Below are positions 1-7,600 of a stretch of DNA of 14,729 nt, in pieces. Every line of letters begins with the position of its first letter. Position 1 is the first letter of the stretch. The notes under the pieces are model-generated. The model did no database searches, was not told where the DNA came from, and saw nothing but the letters and a program-made list of their open reading frames with translations. The DNA lies in contig DUGE01000037.1 of the NCBI GenBank assembly GCA_013331595.1, positions 1,073 through 15,801 on the forward strand, written 5' to 3'. The position numbers and the translations under genes were made by a program. The stretch is from Microcaldota archaeon. GTDB taxonomy: Archaea > Micrarchaeota > Micrarchaeia > Norongarragalinales > UBA10210.

Positions 1-39
1 ATTACTTTCCGGTTTCGCTATAGGTTCCAGGCAGCTTAG
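1..39 (+). CDS. Possible C-terminal tail of an upstream gene (partial)
   Basis: Frame 1 is open from the window edge to a TAG at 37-39 and would end in ITFRFRYRFQAA. Fifteen bases later the next small ORF starts, which would suit a compact operon. Frame 2 is also open at the edge and continues to about position 108, so the choice of frame is uncertain. Too little is visible to name a product. Confidence 0.2.
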   Translation: MTFRFRYRFQAA

Positions 40-54
40 GCTTGTGGGGGTAAA

Positions 55-219
55 ATGGATTTTTCTAGCATGGATTTTACGAAACTGGCGGAGTGGGACG
101 AGCTGCTTATAGTGGCGGGAATAGCTTTGATTTTGCTTGGGGAAATGAACCTGGGTTTTTGGGTTGCGGTCTTGGGCGGCGCGTTTTTCCTTGCGAGTGA
201 AGGATATTTGAATTTCTGA
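55..219 (+). CDS. Small two-helix membrane protein (54 aa), hypothetical
   Basis: ATG at 55 opens a 54-codon frame ending in TGA at 217-219. The start is preceded by a G-rich stretch (GTGGGGG, 45-51 region) that could act as a ribosome binding site. The first 17 residues are polar and acidic (AEWDE). Two hydrophobic segments follow, at about residues 18-29 (LLIVAGIALILL) and 34-47 (GFWVAVLGGAFFLA), separated by a short GEMN turn, which suggests a helical hairpin in the membrane. No family is recognised. It lies upstream of another small membrane protein gene on the same strand, but a probable TATA box between them suggests separate transcription. The composition is that of a real membrane protein, but shortness limits confidence. 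Confidence 0.5.
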   Translation: MDFSSMDFTKLAEWDELLIVAGIALILLGEMNLGFWVAVLGGAFFLASEGYLNF

Positions 220-262
220 GTTTTTGCCTATGCAGCGCGTGCGGTTTTTCCGTTCCCCAACG

Positions 263-270
263 TTTTAAAA
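263..270 (+). promoter_or_regulatory. Probable TATA box for the 311-694 gene
   Basis: TTTTAAAA lies within the palindrome GTTTTAAAAC. Transcription would start about 25 nt downstream, near 293-297, leaving a short leader that contains the GGGGG motif at 304-308 just before the GTG at 311. This is inferred from archaeal TATA spacing only. Confidence 0.4.
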
Positions 271-310
271 CCGGGTTTTCGTAATCTTATAATCTGTTTT
301 TTAGGGGGTC

Positions 311-694
311 GTGGTTGCTTTGGCGTACTTGGCTGGACTTGAAATTATCGCCTGGGACTTAACTCTAATGTTGAGCGCAATAGTGCTCGTCTTTTGGGTT
401 GCCTACACTATCATGCTTTACAGCCAAAAAAAGACGGGCAAAGTAAGGCACGACTGGTGGATTTCCATGGTCTTCTACGTGGGCATTGTCCTGCTCGTAT
501 TGGGAAACCTTTTCCTTGCTTTCGGCCAGCGTTATCATTCTGAAGAGGGCCAGGCGGTTTCCATTATTTTGAACGTGGTTTCAATGCTGATTTTTGTTTT
601 TGCGTTCTACCTGCGCATGGAGCATGCGCTCCATTCCCGCGATATGCTGCAAACGATGGAGCTTTCAAAGCCGAAGCGAAGGAAAGGGCGCTAG
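311..694 (+). CDS. Three-helix integral membrane protein (127 aa), hypothetical
   Basis: A GTG start at 311 is preceded by AGGGGGTC, a plausible ribosome binding site. The 127-residue product has three clear hydrophobic segments at about residues 17-37, 50-71 and 82-101. Between them are a basic loop (SQKKTGKVRHDWW) and a charged loop (GQRYHSEEGQ). The C-terminus is strongly basic (SKPKRRKGR), which by the positive-inside rule would place it in the cytoplasm. No catalytic motif or known family is recognised. It lies directly upstream of the RNA polymerase cluster, but a TATA box and palindromes at 704-750 separate them, so it is probably not cotranscribed with rpoH. Confidence 0.72.
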   Translation: MVALAYLAGLEIIAWDLTLMLSAIVLVFWVAYTIMLYSQKKTGKVRHDWWISMVFYVGIVLLVLGNLFLAFGQRYHSEEGQAVSIILNVVSMLIFVFAFYLRMEHALHSRDMLQTMELSKPKRRKGR

Positions 695-703
695 TTTTGG
701 GTG

Positions 704-734
704 TTTTGGCCAAAAGCCGCGTTAACCGTTAACC
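704..734 (+). promoter_or_regulatory. Palindrome plus tandem 7-mer upstream of the RNAP promoter
   Basis: TTTTGGCCAAAA (704-715) is a perfect 12-bp palindrome. It is followed by two head-to-tail copies of GTTAACC (721-727 and 728-734), each containing the palindrome GTTAAC. The block ends 7 bp before the TATA box at 742-750, where archaeal TFB or a regulator would bind. An operator role is an inference. Confidence 0.3.
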
Positions 735-741
735 TATACGC

Positions 742-750
742 TTTTTAAAT
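742..750 (+). promoter_or_regulatory. TATA box for the rpoH-rpoB-rpoA cluster
   Basis: TTTTTAAAT at 742-750 sits about 60 nt upstream of the rpoH start. Initiation at about 770-775 would give a leader of 35 nt containing AAGGGGTTA before the ATG at 808. The match to archaeal TATA elements and the T/A-rich core resemble other candidate promoters in this window (9582, 10466, 11183). Confidence 0.5.
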
Positions 751-807
751 CGATACGTCAAAATAATAAGGTCGCGCTGCGCTGGTGTCTGATTTTAAGG
801 GGTTAGT

Positions 808-1032
808 ATGAGTTCTGCCTTCACCCACTATTTAATGCCGAAAATCGAGAAAATGAACGATGAAGAGCTAGCAGAGCTTTTAAAGGTCTTGGGCTGCACC
901 AAGGAGCAGTTGCCCGTTGTAACGCTTTCTGACGCCGGACTTAATGGTCTGGATGTCCACATCGGCGACGTCGTGCGCATCACGCGCGACGGGAAGAGGA
1001 AAGAATTTTACTACCGCACTGTAGTCGACTAG
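808..1032 (+). CDS. rpoH: DNA-directed RNA polymerase subunit H (RpoH, Rpb5-like)
   Basis: RpoH is the archaeal counterpart of the C-terminal domain of eukaryotic Rpb5. It is part of the jaw of RNA polymerase that holds downstream DNA. The 74-residue product matches the family size (about 75-85) and shows its pattern: HYLMPKIEKM near the N-terminus, EELAELLK, the QLPVV motif before the D of LSDAG, GDVVRITR, and a C-terminal YYRTVV. The ATG at 808 follows AAGGGGTTAGT. It is the first gene of the polymerase cluster, the usual archaeal position directly upstream of rpoB. A TATA box at 742 probably drives it. The family is clear despite the short length. Confidence 0.93.
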   Translation: MSSAFTHYLMPKIEKMNDEELAELLKVLGCTKEQLPVVTLSDAGLNGLDVHIGDVVRITRDGKRKEFYYRTVVD

Positions 1033-1084
1033 ACGTGCTTGCGGGCTATCATATAGCTTTCTCGCATGAATGGCGTAATATTCG

Positions 1085-1092
1085 CATATATG
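1085..1092 (+). promoter_or_regulatory. Possible internal TATA box ahead of rpoB''
   Basis: CATATATG is palindromic and lies in the 128-nt spacer between the rpoH stop and the proposed rpoB'' start. Initiation at about 1113-1117 would give a leader of roughly 45 nt. It may boost rpoB'' inside the cluster. The support is positional only. Confidence 0.25.
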
Positions 1093-1160
1093 CCCCAAGT
1101 GGGCGGATTGGGGTTCCGAAGGCCTTTGTGCTTGGAATCGTTTGTGGAGCGTGGGGTACC

Positions 1161-2624
1161 GTGTTTGCTGAAGTTGAAAGCGCTTTCTTGAAGGGAAATA
1201 CTATCGTCGACCAGCACTTGGAGTCTTACAACCAGTTCGTGGAACAGACGATGCAGGATATTGTGGACACGCAGAGCGTTATAGAGCCGCAAATCGAGGG
1301 CTTGACAATCAAGCTTGGGAAAATCCGCGTTGAAAAGCCCATGGTTGTCGAGGGCGACGGCTCGCGCAGGCCACTTTACCCTATGGAAGCGCGCATCCGC
1401 GACTTGAACTATTCCGCACCGTTGTTTTTGGAAATGACGCAGGTCAGCAAGGGCGTTGAAAAGCGCGCTGAAGACGTTTTTATCGGCGAATTGCCCGTAA
1501 TGCTCAAGTCAAAGCTCTGCTATTTGCACGGCCGCAGCGCGCAGGAATTGCAGCAGATGGGTGAGGATTCGCTTGACTCTGGCGGCTATTTTGTCATCAA
1601 CGGCACTGAAAAGAACCTGATGATTCTTGAGGACCTTGCCCCAAACCGCATTTTTGTTTCGCGCGAGAAGGACACGGGCTTGACGCAGGCCAAGATTTTT
1701 TCAACCCGCTCCGGTTTTCGCGGCAGGTGCACCATTGACCGCACCAAGGAAGGGCTTTTGAGCGTGAGCATGCCTTCGTACAACAAGTCGCTTGAGCTTA
1801 CGCTTTTGTTCCGGGCCCTGGGGCTTGTTGATGCAGAGCGCATAATGGAAGTTTTCCTGAATTACCCTGAAATCCGCAACGACATTCTTTTGAACCTTGA
1901 GGACACGGCTGAAGTGAAGACCAAGCGGGATGCCCTTGAAACAATTGGAAAGCGGGCTGCTCCAGGCCAGCCTGTTGACTACCAGGTGAAGAGGGCGGAG
2001 GTTCTCTTGGACCGCTATCTCCTGCCGCACATTGGTGTAGATGAGAAGAGCCGGCTTGCCAAGGCGTTCTTCCTCTGCCGCATGTCCGAGCGGGCGATTC
2101 TAGTCGCTTACAAGAAACGCTCGGTTGACGACAAGGACCATTATGCTAACAAGCGCCTGAAGATTTCCGGCAAGCTCATGGAGGAAGTTTTCCGCTACGC
2201 TTTCCAATTCCTTTTGAAGGACGTCGCCTACCAGATGGAGAGGGCGAACGTGCGCGGAAGGCGCATGAGCATGTTTGCAATCGTAAGGCCGGATGCCTTG
2301 AGCGACCGCATTAAGTATTCAATGGCAACGGGCAACTGGGTAGGGGGTCACACGGGCATTTCACAGCCCCTGGACCGCTATAACTTCATTTCCGCAGCAG
2401 CGTTCTTGAAGAGGGTCACTTCCCCGCTGGCGAAGAAGCACCCGCACTACAAGGCGAGGGACTTGCACGGCACGCACTGGGGCAGGCTAGACCCTAACGA
2501 GACGCCCGAAGGCCCGAACTGCGGTTTGATCAAGAACCTGTCGTTGTACTCGCAGATTACTGTCGGCCGCAAGACCGACGTGGAAGCTTCGCTGAAGAAG
2601 CTCGGCGTTTCAATGAAGATTTAG
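1161..2624 (+). CDS. rpoB2: DNA-directed RNA polymerase subunit B'' (N-terminal half of RpoB)
   Basis: B'' is the N-terminal half of the second-largest RNAP subunit (protrusion, lobe and fork regions). The frame is open from a GTG at 1035, but the first 42 codons do not look like RpoB. The family N-terminus begins with FAEVESAFLKGN and DQHLESYNQFV, so I place the start at the in-frame GTG at 1161, preceded by GTGGGGT at 1151-1157. This gives 487 residues, within the usual size. Landmarks are GYFVINGTEKNLMILEDLA, NVRGRRMSMF, GNWVGGHTGISQPLDRYN, and near the C-terminus (residues about 440-460) HGTHWGRLDPNETPEGPNC. The protein ends at the standard archaeal B''/B' break. The spacer upstream is 128 nt, so translational coupling to rpoH is unlikely. 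An upstream start at 1128 cannot be excluded. Confidence 0.95.
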   Translation: MFAEVESAFLKGNTIVDQHLESYNQFVEQTMQDIVDTQSVIEPQIEGLTIKLGKIRVEKPMVVEGDGSRRPLYPMEARIRDLNYSAPLFLEMTQVSKGVEKRAEDVFIGELPVMLKSKLCYLHGRSAQELQQMGEDSLDSGGYFVINGTEKNLMILEDLAPNRIFVSREKDTGLTQAKIFSTRSGFRGRCTIDRTKEGLLSVSMPSYNKSLELTLLFRALGLVDAERIMEVFLNYPEIRNDILLNLEDTAEVKTKRDALETIGKRAAPGQPVDYQVKRAEVLLDRYLLPHIGVDEKSRLAKAFFLCRMSERAILVAYKKRSVDDKDHYANKRLKISGKLMEEVFRYAFQFLLKDVAYQMERANVRGRRMSMFAIVRPDALSDRIKYSMATGNWVGGHTGISQPLDRYNFISAAAFLKRVTSPLAKKHPHYKARDLHGTHWGRLDPNETPEGPNCGLIKNLSLYSQITVGRKTDVEASLKKLGVSMKI

Positions 2625-2633
2625 TCTCATCCG

Positions 2634-2676
2634 TTTTGTTTTTTGCAGGCCTAGGGTGTTTAACCAGATTTTTTTT
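2634..2676 (+). terminator. T-rich spacer between rpoB'' and rpoB'
   Basis: Ten bases after the rpoB'' stop comes TTTTGTTTTTT (2634-2644), and then a run of eight T (2669-2676). T-runs on the non-template strand are the core of archaeal intrinsic terminators. A very similar TTTTGTTTTTTT follows rpoB' (4542-4553). Partial termination or attenuation inside the cluster is possible. It is not proven, because the downstream gene depends on read-through unless it has its own promoter. Confidence 0.3.
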
Positions 2677-2721
2677 GTGTTTTTGTCGTTTGGAAAGTTG
2701 TTTTTACTGGGGTGTTTGTTG

Positions 2722-4533
2722 GTGAAACAGGCAAGTGTTTTTCTGAATGGAAAGTTTTTGGGTTTTGCGGACAATGGCGCGAAACTTGCGCGTGAAGTCC
2801 GCGACATGCGCCGCAAGGGAGAGTTGGACGGCGAGGTTAACGTCGCCTACTATTACAAGACGCGCGAGGTTTTCGTCAACACCGATGAAGGCCGTGCAAG
2901 AAGGCCGCTCATCATAGTAAAAAACGGCAAGTCCATGCTTACGAAAGAGCACGTTGAGAAGCTCAAGAAGGGAGAACTCCACTGGAAGCAATTGGTCGGC
3001 CAGGGTTCAATAGAGTTTTTGGATGCAGAAGAGGAGGAAAACGCTTTTGTTGCGCTTTCGGAAAGCGCCGTGACCCCCGACCACACGCACTTGGAAATTT
3101 CGCCTTCAATGATTCTCGGCTACGCTTCAGCCCAGCTGCCTTTCCCGGAGTACAACATGGCGCCAAGGGTTTTGATGGCAGCCCAGCATGCAAAGCAGAG
3201 CTTGGGCCTTTACGCTTCGAATTTTAACTTGCGTACGGACACGCGCGGCCACATTTTGTTCTACCCCCAGCAGCCGATTTTGCAGACCAGGCCGTACCGT
3301 GATTTGAACTTGCAGCGCAGGCCCGCAGGCCAGAATTTGGTCGTTGCGGTGATTTCATACAAGGGCTTCAACATGAACGACGCCGTTGTGGTTGGCAAGA
3401 GTGCCGTCGAGAGGGGCTTGGGCCGCAGTGCTTTTGTCCGCACTTATTCCACTGTTGAACGCCGCTATCCGGGAGGCCAGAAGGACACTTTCGGCATTCC
3501 CGAGGAGCACGTGCAGGGCTTCCTGGGTGAAGAGGCGTACTCGCATTTGGATGAGGATGGCTTCGCTTCGCCCGAGACCATAGTGCGCGGCAACCACGTT
3601 CTAGTTGGCAAGACTTCACCGCCCCGGTTCTTGAAGGAAATCACCGCATTGGAAATGGAGGCAGAACGCAGGCGCGAGTCGAGCGTCACTGTCCGCGGTA
3701 ACGAAGAGGGCATTGTTGATTCAGTGATTTTGAGCGAAACGCTTTCGGGCGACCATTTCGTGAAAATCCGCGTGCGCAACACCAACGTCCCTGAAGTGGG
3801 CGACAAGTTTTCATCGCGCCACGGGCAGAAGGGAGTAATTTCGCTTTTGGTTTCGCAGGAGGATTTGCCCTGCACCAAGGACGGCATTGTGCCGGACTTG
3901 ATGATCAACCCCCATGCAATTCCCGGGAGAATGACCGCCGGGCATTTGCTTGAAATGCTTGGCGCAAAAGCTTCGTCCCTAACGGGAAGCTTGGGCGACT
4001 GCACCGCTTTTTCGGGAGACGTGCAGAAGGACTTCGAGCAATCCTTGCTTGAGGCAGGATTTTCGCCAGCAGGCCAGGAAGTTTTGTACGACGGGAAAAC
4101 GGGCGAACGCCTGAATGCAAGGATTTTCATAGGTGTGATTTACTACCAGCGCTTGCACCACTTGGTTTCACTCAAGATGCACGCACGCTCGAGGGGTCCT
4201 GTGCAGATGCTCACGCACCAGCCGACCGAAGGCCGCGCCCGCGAAGGCGGATTGAGGCTAGGGGAAATGGAACGCGATTGTTTCATCGGCTATGGGGCCG
4301 CGCTGCTGTTGAAGGAGAGGATGATGGACTCGAGCGACAAGACCATCGAGCTGGTCTGCAGTAATTGCGGTTCGCTTGCGTTCACCGACCGCCAGAAGAA
4401 CAAGAGCTTCTGCGCCCTCTGCCAGAGCAGTGAAGTCCATCCTGTTGAAATGAGCTATGCGTTCAAGCTTTTGCTTGACGAGATGAAGAGCATCGGCATA
4501 TTCCCGAAGCTCAAGCTCACCGACAGGGCATAA
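2722..4533 (+). CDS. rpoB1: DNA-directed RNA polymerase subunit B' (C-terminal half of RpoB)
   Basis: B' carries the hybrid-binding, wall and clamp parts of the second-largest RNAP subunit. The frame is open from 2656, but the first 22 codons are a hydrophobic, T-rich translation absent from the family. GTG at 2722 begins VKQASVFLNGKFLGF, where B' proteins normally begin, and GGGGTG (2709-2714) lies 7 nt upstream as a good ribosome binding site. The 603-residue product has the usual length. Landmarks are GEVNVAYYYKTREVFVNTDEG, LDAEEEENAFVAL, SYKGFNMNDAVVVGKSAVER, GDKFSSRHGQKG (residues 360-371), HAIPGRMTAGHLLEM, EGGLRLGEMERD, and a C-terminal zinc site with C546-x2-C549 and C564-x2-C567. The 97-nt spacer from rpoB'' confirms a true split gene, since no single-base change would fuse the two frames seamlessly. 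Confidence 0.96.
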   Translation: MKQASVFLNGKFLGFADNGAKLAREVRDMRRKGELDGEVNVAYYYKTREVFVNTDEGRARRPLIIVKNGKSMLTKEHVEKLKKGELHWKQLVGQGSIEFLDAEEEENAFVALSESAVTPDHTHLEISPSMILGYASAQLPFPEYNMAPRVLMAAQHAKQSLGLYASNFNLRTDTRGHILFYPQQPILQTRPYRDLNLQRRPAGQNLVVAVISYKGFNMNDAVVVGKSAVERGLGRSAFVRTYSTVERRYPGGQKDTFGIPEEHVQGFLGEEAYSHLDEDGFASPETIVRGNHVLVGKTSPPRFLKEITALEMEAERRRESSVTVRGNEEGIVDSVILSETLSGDHFVKIRVRNTNVPEVGDKFSSRHGQKGVISLLVSQEDLPCTKDGIVPDLMINPHAIPGRMTAGHLLEMLGAKASSLTGSLGDCTAFSGDVQKDFEQSLLEAGFSPAGQEVLYDGKTGERLNARIFIGVIYYQRLHHLVSLKMHARSRGPVQMLTHQPTEGRAREGGLRLGEMERDCFIGYGAALLLKERMMDSSDKTIELVCSNCGSLAFTDRQKNKSFCALCQSSEVHPVEMSYAFKLLLDEMKSIGIFPKLKLTDRA

Positions 4534-4541
4534 TTTTTCCA

Positions 4542-4553
4542 TTTTGTTTTTTT
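4542..4553 (+). terminator. T-tract after rpoB'
   Basis: TTTTGTTTTTTT starts 9 nt after the rpoB' stop. It closely resembles the T-rich motif after rpoB'' (2634-2644). It may be a weak intrinsic termination site in the polymerase cluster. Confidence 0.3.
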
Positions 4554-4575
4554 CCAGTTTGATACTTTTCCGAAG

Positions 4576-4623
4576 AAGGAAGGGGTTGGCAAGGAGAAAC
4601 CTTTGGTTTCTCCTGCAGAGGTG
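4576..4623 (+). repeat. Leader repeat copy A: hairpin plus Shine-Dalgarno ahead of rpoA
   Basis: This 48-nt module lies immediately before rpoA. Its left half (4576-4597) matches 9977-9998 at 20 of 22 positions. Its right half (4598-4623) is identical over 26 nt to 10051-10076. In this copy the halves join and form a strong hairpin: GGAGAAACC (4593-4601), loop TTT, GGTTTCTCC (4605-4613), extended by further pairs outward. The module ends in GAGGTG (4618-4623), a strong archaeal ribosome binding site 5 nt before the rpoA ATG. The hairpin sits 4 nt upstream of that site, so it could affect ribosome access or mark a processing point. Function is inferred. Confidence 0.75.
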
Positions 4624-4628
4624 TTCGA

Positions 4629-7600
4629 ATGAAGGTTGTTTCCGCAATTGGTTTTTCGATTTATTCCCCCGAGCAGATCCGCAAGATGAGCGCGGTGAAG
4701 ATAACGATGCCGGACACTTACGATGAGGACGGTTATCCCATAGGCGGAGGCTTGGCTGACCAGCGTTTGGGTGTTGTTGACCCTGGCTTGAAGTGCAGGA
4801 CTTGCGGCGGTAGGATGAAAGACTGCCCAGGCCACCCGGGCCACATTGAGGCAGTAAGGCCGGTGGTTCACGTCGGTTTCGGCAAGTTCATCTACCAACT
4901 GCTCCGCTTTTCGTGCAGGAAGTGCGCGCGCGTAATGCACATGGCCGACAGCATTGAGGAGTCTAAGCGCTCTTTGGAATGCCCCCACTGCGGCGAGAAG
5001 CAGAGGAAAATAAAGTTCGTAAAGCCTACCACCTACTACGAGGACGACCGCAGGCTTTTGCCCAACGAAATCCGCGAGAGGCTCGAGCACATTCCCGACG
5101 AGGATTTGCACGGCCTTGGCGTTTCAATACGGCCCGAGTGGGCTGTGCTCACCGTGCTCATGGTTCCTCCTGTAACCGTGCGCCCTTCAATCACGCTTGA
5201 GACTGGCGAGAGGAGCGAAGACGATTTGACCCACAAGCTGGTGGACATCCTGCGCATCAACCAGAGGCTTGAGGAGAACATTGATGCAGGCGCGCCACAG
5301 TTGATCATTGAAGATTTATGGGAGTTGCTGCAATACCACGTTACCACTTTCTTTGACAATGAAACCGCAGGCATCCCCCCTGCACGCCACCGCAGTGGAA
5401 GACAATTGAAGACGCTGTTCCAGCGTTTGAAGGGCAAGGAAGGCCGCTTCAGGTACAACTTGAGCGGAAAGCGCGTGAACTTTTCAGCCCGCACAGTAGT
5501 TTCGCCGGACCCCACTCTCGGCATTAACGAGTTGGGCGTGCCCATTGACATTGCCCGCGAGCTTACTGTTCCTGTGAGCGTAACCCAGTGGAACCTCGAG
5601 GCGGTCAAGGACATGATCCGCAAGAACAACGAGCGCATTAACTATGTCATCAGGCCCGACGGAAAGAGAAAGAAGATTACCCCCGCAAACCTCGAGGAGA
5701 TTTTGCTGGAAGTCACAATGGGTTATACTGTTGAAAGGCAGTTGTTCGATGGCGACGTGATTATCTTCAACCGCCAGCCTTCACTCCACCGGGTTTCAAT
5801 GATGGCCCACACAGTCCGCGTTCTTCCGGGCAAGACTTTCCGCTTTAACGTTGCCGATTGCGCGCCTTACAACGCCGACTTCGATGGCGATGAAATGAAC
5901 GTCCACGTGCCTCAGACCGAGGAAGCGCAAGCGGAGGCCGAGCTTTTGATGAAAGTGCAGGAGAACATACTCTCGCCGCGCAACGCCTCTCCCCTTGTCG
6001 CTCCTGACTTGGACCAGATTACGGGGCTTTACTTGCTTTCGCTCGACGATTTCGTCGTTTCAAAGAAAGAGGCTTGCAACTTGCTGAACGCCGCTGGCGG
6101 CATTGAAGCCGAGTTCGACAAAAACACAATCAGCGGCAAGGAAATCTTTTCCATGCTCCTCCCGGAAGGGTTGAACATGGAAATAAAGGACAAGGCTGGA
6201 AACGTCAAGATAAAGAACGGCAAGCTCACCGAAGGTTTCCTCAATACGCACGCCAACCGCGACATCGTGAAAACTATTTTCAACGAGTTCGGCAGCGACG
6301 AAGCGCGCAAATACATCGACGCGGCAACCAGGCTTTCAGTGCAATTGGTTTACGGATATGGATTTTCATTGAGCCTTAGGGATTACCACCTGCCTCCCGA
6401 AGCTTTGGAGGAAGTCAACAAGCTTTACGAGGAAGGAAAACAGAAGCTCGAAGAGCTCGTCAAGAAGTACAAGACCCGAAAGCTCGAGAGGCTTCCAGGC
6501 AAGACCCTAAAGGAAACGCTTGAAGAGCAGGTAATGAACATCGTGGAACTCATCCGCTTCCACTGCTGGAACATAGTCAAGGACAAAATCGCCATGACCA
6601 ACGTGGACATTAACGGCCACACGTTCAGCCACAACCCCTCGCTCCTAATGGCGCAGGCGGGAGTGAAGAACAAGCCCATTAACGTGGTTCAAATGGCCGC
6701 CCTCGTGGGACAGCAGGCCGTGCGTGGAAAACGCCCTGCCTCGGGCTTCAAGAAACGCCTCTTGCCCCACTACCGGAAAGGCGATTTGGGTGACAATGCC
6801 CGCGGTTTCGTCAAGCACAATTACACCCAAGGCCTGAACGCGACGGAATACTTCTTCCACGCGGCAGGCGGAAGGGACAGCGTCGTGGACAAGGGAGTCA
6901 ACCCGGCGAAAACCGGTTACATGCAGCGCAGGCTCATCAACGCATTGCAGGACTTCATAGTCTGGGAAGATGCGACCGTGCGCGACAGCGAAGGCAATTT
7001 GATCCAATTCAAGTACGGCGGCGACGGCATCGACCCTTCAACAGGAAAGCCAATTGCCTACGGAGAGCCGGTTGGAGTAGTTGCAGCCCAGAGCATTGGC
7101 GAACCGGGCACGCAAATGACTTTGAGGACCTTCCACTACGCGGGAGTGGCATCGCTCGCCCAGTTCGGCTTCACGCGCTTGGTTGAACTGGTGGACGCCC
7201 GCAAGTCGCCCAAGAAGCCGGTCATGGAAATCATGCTGAAGAAGAGCGTTTCCGGCGACTTCGAGAAAGTAAAGGGAATCGCCGCGCGCATAGAGCAGGT
7301 TTCCCTTGCGGACGTTGCCCACATAAATGAAAACTTCGAGCGCAAGGTCGTGACCATAACCATCGACCCGCAAATGCTGAAGGACAAGATGGTGCGCGAG
7401 AAAGACATACTCGCGCAAGTGGAGCTTATTGCGCCGAACTTCAAGCAGGACGGCCACGAGATTTCCATCAAGACCAAGGAAGACTCGCTCAAGAGCATAC
7501 GCAAGCTGACCCTCCGGCTGAAGGAACTGCACTTGAGCGGCATTCCGTGCATTCGCAAGGCCATTATTATCGAAAAGAAGGCCGATGGCGGAAGGGAATA

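Noticed and set aside
1066..1188. 40-codon frame in the rpoH-rpoB'' spacer
   Set aside because: It overlaps the rpoB'' start in another frame, lacks a ribosome binding site and has no protein-like pattern.
3465..4130. 221-codon - strand frame opposite rpoB'
   Set aside because: It lies fully inside conserved B' sequence and is rich in Ser and Pro, as antisense shadows are.
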